Both the position numbers and the translations under genes were made by a program. From positions 13,824,395 through 13,888,394 of the forward strand of contig NC_091230.1 in NCBI RefSeq assembly GCF_040958095.1: DNA of 64,000 nucleotides, in the 5' to 3' direction. The notes under the pieces are model-generated. The model was not told where the DNA came from. It worked only from the letters and a program-made list of their open reading frames with translations, and ran no database searches. The DNA is from Procambarus clarkii (lineage: Eukaryota > Arthropoda > Malacostraca > Decapoda > Cambaridae). This document shows positions 12,190 through 23,844 of the stretch, in pieces. How positions within the stretch are numbered: the stretch's first letter is position 1; each line of letters starts with the position of its first letter.

Positions 12190-12625
12190 ACATATCTTAA
12201 GAAGCACATCAACAAACTGGAAAAGGTGCAAAGACATGCTACTAAGTGGCTCCCAGAACTGAAGGGCAAGAGCTACGAGGAGAGGTTAGAGGCATTAAAT
12301 ATGCCAAAACTAGAAGACAGAAGAAAAAGAGGTGATATGATCACTACATACAAAATAGTAACAGGAATTGATAAAATTGACAGGGAAGATTTCCGGAGAC
12401 CTGGAACTTTAAGAACAAGAGGTCATAGATATAAACTAGCTAAACACAGATGCCGAAGAAATATAAGAAAATTCACTTTCGCAGAGTGGTAGACGGTTGG
12501 AACAAGTTAGGTGAGAAGGTGGTGGAGGCTAAGACCGTCAGTAGTTTCAAAGCGTTATATGACAAAGAGTGCTGGGAAGACGGGACACCACGAGCTAGCT
12601 CTCATCCTGTAACTACACTTAGGTA
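12190..12625 (+). mobile_element. LINE-A subfamily 2 C-terminal fragment
   Basis: The open frame 12226-12492 reads LEKVQRHATKWLPELKGKSY, RRKRGDMITTYKIVTG and RCRRNIRKFTFAEW, then a small deletion near 12486 shifts frame; the tail continues as VVDGWNKLGEKVVEA-type sequence. It is the same box as the second tail of the 36.8-kb chimera. Confidence 0.75.
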
Positions 12626-12630
12626 ATTAT

Positions 12631-12720
12631 TACCCACCCACTCACCCCCACACACACCCACACCCACCCACCCACACACCCACACCCACACCCCCCACAC
12701 ACCCACACCCACACACACAA
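12631..12720 (+). repeat. (CCCACA)n simple repeat
   Basis: Alternating CACCCA and CACACA units. Confidence 0.85.
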
Positions 12721-13186
12721 CTCGGTGAGCACTCACCAAGTGGGTGGCACTGCACCACATGCTCCCTACACGCGACGCTCTCAACCAAACAATACTCTGG
12801 AAAGAAGAACAGCATTAGTGTCAGCACACAACACAGCCACGCTCCTCAAGCAAAACATAAGCATAAAAAAGTTAACTTTCCAACTTCCTTTCTAAGTGAA
12901 GAGAAACACAAGAAAATGTAGAAAGATTCGTTCTAGAATCAAAGAAGTATATTCAAGTCATATTCAATAGAACTCATATTCTTCAAGAACAAGTGCGACA
13001 CTATCCCGGCGGTGTCCGGGACAGTCTATTTAAAAACCAACAGATAAACATTTAATATGTCTTGGAAAACCTCACAGACCCAGCCCCAAACATCATTTTG
13101 CTCGGTGACTTCAACCTACGGTACCTAACTGGGCAAAAACGCGGCAAATACAGTTATACCAGAGAGAACCCCAGAAGCGGTCTAAA

Positions 13187-13288
13187 GGAACACCCACACA
13201 CTAATGGAACAACAGCCACACACTAATGGAACAACAGCCACACACTAATGGAACAACAGTCACACACTAATGTGTGTGTGACTGTTCC
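13187..13288 (+). repeat. minisatellite, 22-bp unit, ending in a palindrome
   Basis: About four units containing ACACACTAATGGAACAACAG. The end CAGTCACACACTAATGTGTG leads into its inverse. Confidence 0.8.
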
Positions 13289-13700
13289 AGATGCAACAGA
13301 TGTGTCTGCAGATTTATCTTAAACAAGAAAATAGTAGAACCAATTAGAATGACCTTAGACCATATATTCACAATGATGAATTGGTCTGGAACATAATGAT
13401 TGGTACAAATCCACGTGACTCGGATCACAACCTAATCCAAGCTGCCACAATCATGGGCAAGAGGCCTGTGCCGCCAGTCCCAAATCCAAGACGAATTCAG
13501 CAAGTTCAGTTTTAATCCACTAATTAACGGTGAACAGATAAACTAAGACATCGCAGGAATATACCGGGAGGAACACATAGATGATGCAAACCAAAAGCAG
13601 TACTTTGAGAATATAGTTACAGTAGCGCTAGAAACTGTGCAACTGACACACCAACAAACAAAAAAGAGAAAGAGAAGCAAACTGGAACGAGGACGTCGTT

Positions 13701-14038
13701 GAACAATTCCACAAGGGCCGTGACGAGGATTCGAACCTGCGTCCGGGAGCATCCCAGACACTGCCTTAATCGACTGAGCTACGTCAGGGTTAAAAGGGTT
13801 TGAAACCGAAGTTCTACTGAACTTACTGGATCCCGTAGCCTCGGAGAGGATACGGGATCAACCCTTTTAACCCTCGGTTTCAACCCTTTTAACCCTCGGT
13901 TTCAACCCTTTTAACCCTGTCGTAGCTCAATCGATTAAGGCAGGGTCTGGGATGCTCCCGGACGCAGGTTCGAATCCTCGTCACGACCCTTGTGGATTTG
14001 TTCATTTGATGCATCACGTTAGTGTGATCTCTGTGTGT
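13701..14038. mobile_element. SINE-3 inverted (head-to-head) dimer with 12-bp TSD
   Basis: The left copy is minus (CACAAGGGCCGTGACGAGGA, 13710 on), the right copy plus (CGTAGCTCAATCGATTAAGG, 13921 on, B box GGTTCGAATCC). The spacer holds TTTCAACCCTTTTAACCCTC repeats. GAGGACGTCGTT flanks both sides (13689-13700 and 14039-14050), so the dimer inserted as one unit into a LINE open frame. Confidence 0.88.
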
Positions 14039-14287
14039 GAGGACGTCGTTCCCTCTACATGGAAAGAAAACACTCGCAGAACACCTCAAGCCCAAGAACA
14101 ACATGGAAGACCATTTAGAAAGCTACTAACGATCGAGCTAAAGTTGCTACGACTATATAAAATACAGGAGAGGCAGAGAGAGCAAAAGGCCATCAGTGAA
14201 ATAGAGAGGAATCCAAAATACTTTTTATCCCATGCAAAATCTAGAACAAAAAATACATCGTGCATCGAGTCCTTGCACAAAGGGTGG

Positions 14288-14585
14288 AACTTGAGGTTAT
14301 CTTGAGATGATTTCGGGGCTTTTAGTGTCCCCGCGGCCCGGTCCTCGACCAGGCCGGACTTGTGATCCTGTGGTCCCGGGTTCGATCCCGGGCGCCGGCG
14401 AGAAACAATGGGCAGAGTTTCTTTCACCCTATGCCCCTGTTCCCTAGCAGTAAAATAGGTACCTGGGTGTTAGTCAGCTGTCACGGGCTGCTTCCTGGGG
14501 CAGGAGGCCTAGTCGAGGACCGGGCCGCGGGGACACTAAAAGCCCCGAAATCATCTGAAGATAATCTGAAGATAAACACGCTCTT
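14288..14585 (+). mobile_element. SINE-1b copy with duplicated tail at its 5' end
   Basis: The body and tail match 25.14-25.39 kb. The left side begins with the tail in inverse orientation (TTGAGGTTATCTTGAGATGA), so the A box half of the head is replaced. Confidence 0.8.
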
Positions 14586-14854
14586 GCTTGCAGCAGCTTA
14601 CTGGGCCCCACATCCACTACAGCCCTCTTGCTCCAGCACTTACTACACAAACTTACCGGATATCCAACTGCTTCTTTAAGAAATCCTTCTCTGTTCCGGT
14701 AATATTTGTTATGCTAGTTGGGAGAACATTGAACAGCCGTAGACACGATGTTGAGACAGTGCTCTCTGATGGTGCCCTGTACTTGGGGTCGATCTCGAAC
14801 CCATTGTTGATGTGACGACTTATATTGAACTTTGTAACTAGCTCATCAAGATTG

Positions 14855-14990
14855 TAACTTGCTTAGCTAAATGAATTGTGGGGTTCAGTCCCTGAGCCCA
14901 TTATGTGCCTCTGTAACCCTTTCCACTACCGCCCACAAGATGGGTATGGGGTGCATAATAAATGAACTAAACTAACTGATGGTTCCTATG
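14855..14990 (+). repeat. anonymous insertion inside LINE-B fragment
   Basis: Sequence GTGGGGTTCAGTCCCTGAGC to ATAATAAATGAACTAAACTA does not belong to the LINE-B frame on either side; it ends in an A-rich tail like a SINE. Class uncertain. Confidence 0.45.
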
Positions 14991-15035
14991 GCACCATCTA
15001 CTCCTCACTGGCTCTACTGTGCAAGTCTGGGACCT

Positions 15036-15294
15036 CGGGCCAGATTCACGAAGCAGTTACGCAAGTACTTACGAACGTGTACATCTTTCCTCAATCTTTG
15101 ACGGCTTTGGTTACATTTATTAAATAGTTTACAGGCATGAAAATTTCCCAATCAACTGTTGTTATTGTTATAAACAGCCTCCTGGTGCTTCGGAGCTCAT
15201 TAACTATTTAATAATTGTAAACAAAGCCGCCAAAGATTGAGAAAAGATGTTCAGGTTCGTAAGTACTTGCGTAACTTCTTCGTGAATCTAGCCC
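15036..15294. mobile_element. fold-back MITE, about 259 bp
   Basis: Inverted arms of about 75 bp: ATTCACGAAGCAGTTACGCA at the left and its near inverse at the right, extending through GTACTTACGAACNTGNACAT and CAATCTTTGNCGGCTTTG. The loop is AT-rich. No coding capacity. Confidence 0.85.
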
Positions 15295-15599
15295 CCAGGT
15301 CCTCCGGTATCTTCCATGTATATATTATATGATACCTCTCTCGTCTCCTTTTCAGAGCTTTGAGACGCTCCCAATACTTTAGGTACTGTATCATGTGTAT
15401 GTGTGCCGTATAGGTTCTCTGTATCCCCTCTATTCCAGCCATCTCTCCTGCTCTGAAGGAGGACGTGAGCAGCGAGCAGTACCAGAACAGTGTTACCACT
15501 ATGGTAGTGGTGGCATCCCGGGGTCTCAAAGTTCTCATAATCTCTCCTACGATTTTGTTTTCAATGAACCTCTGAACAAAATCCATAAGCGAAACTAAT

Positions 15600-16145
15600 T
15601 CTTTATGAATGTGATATTTATAAAGGGTAAGAAGGGAGGAAAGAGGAAGGGAGGGAAAGGGGAGAAGATAGGAGACAGACAACACATTACAAAGCATAAA
15701 GATAGCACACCAACAACTTGGGTTGAGAGATTCATCAAAAGATACCATCACTAAGCTCCGCCTGACTGCTACCTCCACCACCACCACACATCAAGGCCAC
15801 CACAATAGTTGGAGTGTGAGGTACGAGGTCCAACAAGACTAGTAGGGGACCCTAGAGCTAGACATCACTTGGCCGTAGACATCGACGAGTCAGTACTGAC
15901 AGGAGAGTACACAACACTCTCCTGGAGCACGGTGGGGCAAGGCCTGCTGCTTCACTCCTCCATAAACAGTAACGTAAAGGTAATTATGTTTAGCTGTTTC
16001 TTAACAACACTTGCATGTTTGAACAATATACGTGTGTGGTGTTTGTCAACCACATCACAATAATAATAATAACCCACATAACACTATTACTTTATTATAT
16101 GTAACCTCTTTATAATACCTTTATATAATATTTGTAAATAACTCG
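15600..16145. other. no gene seen
   Basis: Purine-rich 15620-15680 and a GC-richer patch at 15780-15960; no coding feature. Confidence 0.45.
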
Positions 16146-16174
16146 CTGTGTGTATGGTGTGTGTGTGTGTGTAC

Positions 16175-17645
16175 TCACCTAGTTGTGTTTGCGGGGGTTG
16201 AGCTCTGGCTCTTTGGTCCCGCCTCTCAACCGTCAATCAACAGGTGTACAGGTTCCTGAGCCTATTGGGCTCTATCATATCTACATTTGAAACTGTGTAT
16301 GGAGTCAGCCTCCACCACATCACTTCCTAATGCATTCCATTTGTCAACCACTCTGACACTAAAAAAGTTCTTTCTAATATCTCTATGGCTCATTTGGGCA
16401 CTCAGTTTCCACCTGTGTCCCCTTGTGCGTGTGCCCCTTGTGTTAAATAGACTGTCTTTATCTACCCTATCAATTCCCTTCAGAATCTTGAATGTGGTGA
16501 TCATGTCCCCCCTAACTCTTCTGTCTTCCAGCGAAGTGAGGTTTAATTCCCGTAGTCTCTCCTCGTAGCTCATACCTCTCAGCTCGGGTACTAGTCTGGT
16601 GGCAAACCTTTGAACCTTTTCCAGTTTAGTCTTATCCTTCACTAGATATGGACTCCATGCTGGGGCTGCATACTCCAGGATTGGCCTGACATATGTGGTA
16701 TACAAAGTTCTGAATGATTCTTTACACAAGTTTCTGAATGCCGTTCGTATGTTGGCCAGCCTGGCATATGCCGCTGATGTTATCCGCTTGATATGTGCTG
16801 CAGGAGACAGGTCTGGCGTGATATCAACCCCCAAGTCTTTTTCCTTCTCTGACTCCTGAAGAATTTCCTCTCCCAGATGATACCTTGTATCTGGCCTCCT
16901 GCTCCCTACACCTATCATCATTACATTACATTTGGTTGGGTTAAACTCTAACAACCATTTGTTTGACCATTCCTTCAGCTTGTCTAGGTCTTCTTGAAGC
17001 CTCAAACAGTCCTCTTCTGTTTTAATCCTTCTCATAATTTTAGCATCGTCCGCAAACATTGAGAGAAATGAATCGATACCCTCTGGGAGATCATTTACAT
17101 ATATCAGAAACAAGATAGGACCGAGTACAGAGCCCTGTGGGACTCCACTGGTGACTTCACGCCAATCGGAGGTCTCACCCCTCACCGTAACTCTCTGCTT
17201 CCTATTGCTTAGATACTCCCTTATCCACTGGAGCACCTTACCAGCTACACCTGCCTGTCTCTCCAGCTTATGTACCAGCCTCTTATGCGGTCCTGTGTCA
17301 AAGGCTTTCCGACAATCCAAGAAAATGCAGTCCGCCCAGCCCTCTCTTTCTTGCTTAATCTTTGTCACCTGATCGTAGAATTCTATCAAGCCTGTAAGGC
17401 AAGATTTACCCTCCCTGAACCCATGTTGGCGATTTGTCACGAAGTCCCTTCTCTCCAGATGTGTTACCAGTTTTTTCTCACGATCTTCTCCATCACCTTG
17501 CATGGTATACAAGTCAAGGACACTGGCCTGTAGTTCAGTGCCTCTTGCCTGTCGCCCTTTTTGTATATTGGGACCACATTCGCCGTCTTCCATATTTCTG
17601 GTAGGTCTCCCGTCTCCAGTGACTTACTATACACTATGGAGAGTG
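16175..17645 (-). mobile_element. LINE-A, best-preserved RT copy
   Basis: The 3' end at about 16175 (CACCTAGTTGTGTTTGCGGG) follows a (TG)n tract. It runs through C-terminal box, thumb, palm and fingers to a (TG)n tract at 17650 that truncates the 5' part. The RT reads in one frame for most of its length with a frameshift near 17480. CR1/L2/jockey-like RT clade by motif pattern. Confidence 0.9.
16262..17593 (-). pseudogene. LINE-A reverse transcriptase, partial ORF2
   Basis: 443 codons open. RT fingers RQHGFREGKSCLTGLIEFYD; motif A ADCIFLDCRKAFDTGPHKRL (V to G change); motif B TSGVPQGSVLGPILFLIYVN; motif C FADDAK with both Asp (about 17045-17056); thumb RPILEYAAPAWSPYL; C-terminal box TRGHRWKLSAQMSHRDIRKN ending CRYDRAQ at the stop. 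The first 40 or so codons are out of frame with the upstream segment (VPIYKKGDRQEALNYRPVSL, 17.46-17.65 kb). No endonuclease is present, so it is not autonomous. Confidence 0.88.
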
Positions 17646-17651
17646 GCAAGC

Positions 17652-17655
<4 letters not shown>

Positions 17656-17729
<74 letters not shown>

Positions 17730-17743
17730 CGCGCGCGTGCGCA
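17656..17743 (+). repeat. (TG)n-(CG)n microsatellite
   Basis: About 30 TG units followed by GCGCGCGCGCGCG; alternating purine/pyrimidine, Z-DNA-prone. Confidence 0.95.
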
Positions 17744-17759
17744 CCGAGTGCCAAAGGTG

Positions 17760-18050
17760 CGTGATAATGGTGATAACTATATCATAAAACATTATTCAAG
17801 ACGAAGAAATATATTTAATCCTTTGATGATTGACAATTGGTGTTGCTGTAACATTTCCGGGAATACTATACACTGCTGTACTTGGCTCGAGTCGTGTCGT
17901 ATTCATGAAATACTTTGAATAATTAAGAAACACATTTTGACTTGCCAACTACCTTTGTGTAACGTGTCCCTGTGCTTGACTGCAAGCAACCTCAATTCTA
18001 CTGACACTTGCTACATTACCTAGGTGGTCATACTAGCGCATGTCTAGTAT
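17760..18050. other. no gene seen
   Basis: Ordinary unique-looking sequence between a microsatellite and a SINE-3 dimer. Confidence 0.45.
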
Positions 18051-18055
18051 GTCCC

Positions 18056-18190
18056 ATGAACAAATCCACAAGGGCCGTGACGAGGATTCGAACCTGCGTC
18101 CGGGATTCGTCCGTTCGAATCCTCGTCACGGCCCTTGTGGATTTGTTCATTTGATGCATCACGTTAGTGTGATCTCTGTGTGTGTAGTAT
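18056..18190. mobile_element. SINE-3 inverted dimer, minimal
   Basis: Perfect 38-bp arms 18056-18093 and 18113-18150 with a 19-base loop; arms read ATGAACAAATCCACAAGGGC and onward to the B box TTCGAAC. The tail GATGCATCACGTTAGTGTGA follows on the right. Confidence 0.88.
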
Positions 18191-18661
18191 GTCCCATATT
18201 TACCGCTTCCACCAATTCGTCACAAATATGACGTATTAGTAAGTAGAAAGCACCATGACATATTACTCATGGGTAATGGGCAATACCCATATGGATAATA
18301 TTTGTGGGTGCTGTCAAGTGCGCGCGCTCGCCTCACGCCCGCCTCACTACTCACCTTTACTGCTTGTAACTCTCCCATATGCCTGAGAAAGCAGTCTTGA
18401 AATCACCTTCGTCGGCAGAAATTAACCTGGCTTTTAACGTGTCGGTATCCGGAATAATGGCAATCCCAGAGCCTTTAACACTAGTGCTTGGCAGTCACAT
18501 TTTCTCACTCAGGCTAACTTACACGACTGATGGAGCAGCATTTCTTGACATATTTACCTGCTGTGTTTGTGGTGTAATTACTGGGGGAGGGGGAGGGGGG
18601 GGGTGAGAGTAAGGTGTGCCAGCATTACACAGCAACCACTACCTTACTATACCGCCTCAAG

Positions 18662-18664
<3 letters not shown>

Positions 18665-18745
<81 letters not shown>
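18665..18745 (+). repeat. (TG)n microsatellite
   Basis: About 40 TG units directly before the SINE-1 tail. Confidence 0.95.
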
Positions 18746-18747
<2 letters not shown>

Positions 18748-18748
<1 letters not shown>

Positions 18749-19018
18749 ATTCACCTAGTTGTGTTTGCGGGGGTTGAGCTTTGCTCTTTCGGCCCGCCTC
18801 TCAATTGTTTACTACTTTTTTTCCTCCACACCACACAAACACACACCCTAGGAAGCAGCCCGTGACAGCTGACTAACTCCCAGGTACCTATTTACTGCTA
18901 GGTAACAGGGGCATTCAGGGTGAAAGAAATTTTGCCCAATTGTTTCTGCCTGGTGCGGGAATCGAACCCGCGCCATAGAATTATGAGTCCTGCGCGCTAT
19001 CCACCAGGCTACCAGGCC
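18748..19018 (-). mobile_element. SINE-1 copy with tRNA-Met-like head
   Basis: Tail TATTCACCTAGTTGTGTTTG, body block CCAGGTACCTATTTACTGCT, and head 18948-19017. (TG)n tracts abut both ends. Confidence 0.88.
18948..19017 (-). other. tRNA-Met-like cloverleaf (SINE head)
   Basis: Acceptor arms GCCTGGT/ACCAGGC pair over 7 bp, the anticodon loop is CTCATAA (anticodon CAT), and the T arm GCGGG-TTCGATT-CCCGC is perfect. It continues directly into the SINE body, so it is the SINE promoter head rather than a tRNA gene. Confidence 0.75.
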
Positions 19019-19035
19019 CTGTGTGTGTGTGTGTG

Positions 19036-19195
19036 TGTACTCACATAATTGTGCTTGCGGGGCTTGAGCTTTGGCTCTTTGGTCCCGCCTCTCAACCGTC
19101 AATCAACTGGTGTACAGGTTCCTGAGCCTACTGGGCTCTATCATATCTACACTTGAAACTGTGTATGGAGTCAGCCTCCACCACATCACTGCCTA

Positions 19196-19198
<3 letters not shown>
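19036..19198 (-). mobile_element. LINE-A 3' tail fragment between (TG)n tracts
   Basis: ACTCACATAATTGTGCTTGC to TATGGAGTCAGCCTCCACCA, the same end as at 16.18 kb, cut by a (TG)n tract at 19199. Confidence 0.8.

Positions 19199-19268
<70 letters not shown>
19199..19268 (+). repeat. (TG)n microsatellite
   Basis: About 35 TG units inside a LINE-A 3' fragment. Confidence 0.95.
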
Positions 19269-19269
<1 letters not shown>

Positions 19270-19396
19270 AGGGTGGTGAGCCCTCATGCAGCCTTGGCCT
19301 GCCTCCATGTCATGCCTCCACTCACCTCATTAATTACCCTATTATGATGTGAGGACATACCTCGCTTTGCCCACCATACCTCACTTATGCTCCTCA

Positions 19397-19786
19397 CACT
19401 CACCAACTCGGCACAGGAGCCCCACTGAGCCACACCACAGCCAGGAACTGAACACAAGAGCCCTACTGAGCCACACCACAGCCAGGAACTGAACACAGGA
19501 GCCCCACTGAGCCACACCACAGTCAGGAACTGAACACAGGAGCCCTACTGAGCCACACCACAGTCAGGAACTGAACACAGGAGCCCTACTGAGCCACACC
19601 ACAGCCAGGAACTGAGCACAGGAGCCCCACTGAGCCACACCAAAGCCAGGAACTGAGCACAGGAGCCCCACTGAGCCACACCACAGCCAGGAACTGAGCA
19701 CAGGAGCCCCACTGAGCCACACCACAGCCAGGAACTGAGCACAGGAGCCCCACTGAGCCACACCACAGCCAGGAACTGAGCACAGG
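19397..19786 (+). repeat. minisatellite, 40-bp unit, about 10 copies
   Basis: Units share CCACTGAGCCACACCACAGC and CAGGAACTGAGCACAGGAG. Minus-strand frames are open but have no other coding feature. Confidence 0.92.
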
Positions 19787-19984
19787 ACATGTCAGAGGTA
19801 ATTAGGTGACAATTATAATAATTCGCTAACTGGGCCGCCGGCCAGCGTGTCCAGCAGTGATTAACACGGCGGCGTTATATACCTTGAACGTCAGGCGGGC
19901 GGGGCGCCCTCACCCACTGATGTTTGTGGTAGAAAATAATAAAAAAAAACTGCTGCCACCTTCCTCTCCCGCCCGACTCTTCCT

Positions 19985-21736
19985 GCAGTGTACCAGGACA
20001 AGGAAGCCTTCAGTGTACCATGACAAGGAAGCCTGCAGTGTACCATGACAGGGAAGCCCACAGTGTACCATGACAAGGAAGCCTACAGTGTACCATGACA
20101 AGGAAGCCTTCAGTGTACCATGACAAGGAAGCCTGCAGTGTACCATGACAGGGAAGCCCCCAGTGTACCATGACAAGGAAGCCAACAGTGTACCATGACA
20201 AGGAAGCCTTCAGTGTACCATGACAAGGAAGCCTGCAGTGTACCATGACAGGGAAGCCCACAGTGTACCATGACAGGGAAGCCTGCAGTGTACCATGACA
20301 GGGAAGCCCACAGTGTACCATGACAAGGAAGCCTGCAGTGTACCATGACAAGGAAGCCTGCAGTGTACCATGACAGGGAAGCCCACAGTGTACCATGACA
20401 GGGAAGCCCACAGTGTACCATGACAGGGAAGCCTGCAGTGTACCATGACAAGGAAGCCTACAGTGTACCATGACAGGGAAGCCCACAGTGTACCATGACA
20501 GGGAAGCCCACAGTGTACCATGACAGGGAAGCCCACAGTGTACCATGACAAGGAAGCCTGCAGTGTACCATGACAAGGAAGCCTTCAGTGTACTATGACA
20601 AGGAAGCCCACAGTGTACCATGACAGGGAAGCCTGCAGTGTACCATGACAAGGAAGCCCACAGTGTACCATGACAAGGAAGCCTTCAGTGTACCATGACA
20701 AGGAAGCCTGCAGTGTACCATGACAGGGAAGCCTTCAGTGTACCATGACAGGGAAGCCCACAGTGTACCATGACAGGGAAGCCCACAGTGTACCATGACA
20801 GGGAAGCCTGCAGTGTACCATGACAAGGAAGCCTTCAGTGTACTATGACAAGGAAGCCCACAGTGTACCATGACAGGGAAGCCTTCAGTGTACCATGACA
20901 AGGAAGCCCACAGTGTACCATGACAAGGAAGCCTTCAGTGTACCATGACAAGGAAGCCCACAGTGTACCATGACAAGGAAGCCCACAGTGTACCATGACA
21001 AGGAAGCCTTCAGTGTACCATGACAAGGAAGCCTGCAGTGTACCATGACAGGGAAGCCTTCAGTGTACCATGACAAGGAAGCCTTCAGTGTACCATGACA
21101 AGGAAGCCTTCAGTGTAGTATGACAAGGAAGCCTACAGTGTACCATGACAAGGAAGCCTACAGTGTACCATGACAAGGAAGCCTACAGTGTCCCATGACA
21201 TGGAAGCCTACAGTGTACCATGACAAGGTAGCCTACAGTGTACCATGACAAGGAAGCCTTCAGTGTACCATGACAAGGAAGCCTTCAGTGTACCATGACA
21301 AGGAAGCCTTCAGTGTACCATGACAAGGAAGCCCACAGTGTACCATGACAAGGAAGCCCACAGTGTACCATGACAAGGAAGCCCACAGTGTACATGACAA
21401 GGAAGCCCACAGTGTACCATGACAAGGAAGCCTTCAGTGTACCATGACAAGGAAGCCTACAGTGTACCATGACAAGGAAGCCTACAGTGTACCATGACAA
21501 GGAAGCCTACAGTGTACCATGACAAGGAAGCCTACAGTGTACCATGACAAGGAAGCCTTCAGTGTACCATGACAAGGAAGCCCACAGTGTACCATGACAA
21601 GGAAGCCTACAGTGTACCATGACAAGGAAGCCTACAGTGTACCATGACAAGGAAGCCTACAGTGTACCATGACAAGGAAGCCTACAGTGTACCATGACAA
21701 GGAAGCCTACAGTGTACCATGACAAGGAAGCCTACA
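19985..21736 (+). repeat. minisatellite, 25-bp unit, about 70 copies
   Basis: Units are AGTGTACCATGACAAGGAAG plus CC and a variable pair (TT, TG, TA, CA, CC) before the next C/AG. CAGGG alternates with CAAGG in the first half (to about 21060); from 21100 on CAAGG dominates. A 24-bp unit at 21391-21399 breaks the phase. Confidence 0.95.
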
Positions 21737-21965
21737 GGAGAGGGTATATTAGGCGTGTTAGAGCAGTATTCATATACGGAGGCTCAGTGTCAAGAGGAAC
21801 ATAACAAAGCCATTCGAGCCACAAGTGGTGACAGTACCTATAGTGACGCTTGACACAATGTACACATGCACTTTGCCATCCTAATTATTTCACACTTTTG
21901 CACTATTATTATTATATAATAAACAGCGTAACATCGGCAAAACCTAATCTAGACCTACTATACTT

Positions 21966-22452
<487 letters not shown>

Positions 22453-22477
22453 ATATATATATATACACACACACAAG

Positions 22478-22716
22478 GGTTGTTACATTCTTGCAAAGCC
22501 ACCAGAACGCATAGCGTTTCGGACAAGCCATTAATCTTAATTTTTTCCCTGGAATACGACCCGCCAAATCGTTTAACAACCAGGTACCCATTCACTGCTG
22601 GGTGAACAGAGGCTACAGTTAAGGATTAGCGCCCAGTCATTCCTCCCCGGCCAGGATACCAACCCAGGCCAAAGCGCAGAGCGAGTGTCTTACCACTGCG
22701 CCACGGGGACTGCCGT
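22478..22716 (-). mobile_element. SINE-2, tRNA-derived, full length
   Basis: The minus-strand head has CCGTGGCGCAGTGGTAAGAC (A box) and a GGTTGGTATCCTGG B box; the body has CACCCAGCAGTGAATGGGTA; the tail has GCAAGAATGTAACAACCCTT. Fragments lie at 10331-10515 and 29165-29215. Confidence 0.82.
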
Positions 22717-22789
22717 GGCAGTCTAAGACTAGATACACAATGTAAGGACTACTTTAGAGCAAATATGTAGTGTTTAAGCAGGCGATGAG

Positions 22790-22945
22790 TCACAATAACG
22801 TGGCTGAAGTATGTTGACCAGACTACACACTAGAAGTTGAAGGGACGACGACGTTTCGGTCCGTCCTGGACCATTCTCAAGTCGATTGTGTGACACACAC
22901 ACAGACCACACACTTCTAGTGTGTGGTCTGGTCAACATGTAGTGT
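22790..22945. repeat. dispersed repeat R2, inverted pair
   Basis: GGACGACGACGTTTCGGTCC and GACCATTCTCAAGTCGATTG, flanked by TAGTGTGTGGTCTGGTCAAC and its inverse. Also at 29690-29830 and 50545-50635. Confidence 0.6.
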
Positions 22946-23319
22946 GTAATGCCCAGGAATACAGTAGTTTAATATAATTTTCTCAACTACGTTGAGAAAA
23001 ATCCTGGTGACTAGCGGTATCATCAGGAGCAGCATCAAAGCCATTACCCGTGGCTGATGCTAGTGGCAGTTTCCCGCTCACCCGGCCAGACCTAGTACAC
23101 CCGGCCAGACCTAGTACACCCGTACCGTCCTGACCCAATTGCAGGCACCAGCAGCGCTACACTGCCCCCCCCCCCACCCCGGCCCTCCAGCACACACACC
23201 TCGCCCCAGCCTCCAGCAGGTCGATAAACCTTGTTCCCACCAGGAGATGCTGGCTCCTGCTGCTGCTGCTCCCTCCCCACCACCCACACACGCTATGGGG
23301 ACCACCCGCTCGAATGGGG

Positions 23320-23785
<466 letters not shown>

Positions 23786-23844
23786 CAGGGAGAAAATGCC
23801 AAGCCATTCCGACATATACCACTTGGAAAGGGGGTCAGGATAAG

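Larger units (their letters stand above)
13050..14295 (+). mobile_element. LINE-A-type endonuclease and linker, split by SINE-3 dimer
   Basis: Plus strand. The endonuclease core NIILLGDFNL is at 13104-13115 (GDFN) and PRDSDHNLIQA at about 13411-13440 (SDH), both catalytic motifs of AP-type LINE endonucleases. A linker ANWNEDVV continues beyond an inserted SINE dimer (13701-14038) as PSTWKENTRRTP and EQKAISEIERNPKYFLSHAK. Stops and a small minisatellite show it is dead. Confidence 0.7.
14590..15575 (-). mobile_element. LINE-B C-terminal fragment with two insertions
   Basis: RT thumb/C-terminal codons (SLLTSSFRAGEMAGIEGIQR, RRRERYHIIYTWKI) at 15.30-15.57 kb and the terminal box at 14.60-14.83 kb. 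A fold-back MITE (15036-15294) and an anonymous repeat (14855-14990) split it. Confidence 0.7.

Noticed and set aside
18948..19017. A functional tRNA-Met gene
   Set aside because: The cloverleaf continues into the SINE-1 body and tail; it is the SINE head.
20010..20651. 213-codon minus frame (SWYTAGFPVMVHC repeats)
   Set aside because: A 25-bp repeat read in three rotating frames; no non-repeat coding sequence.
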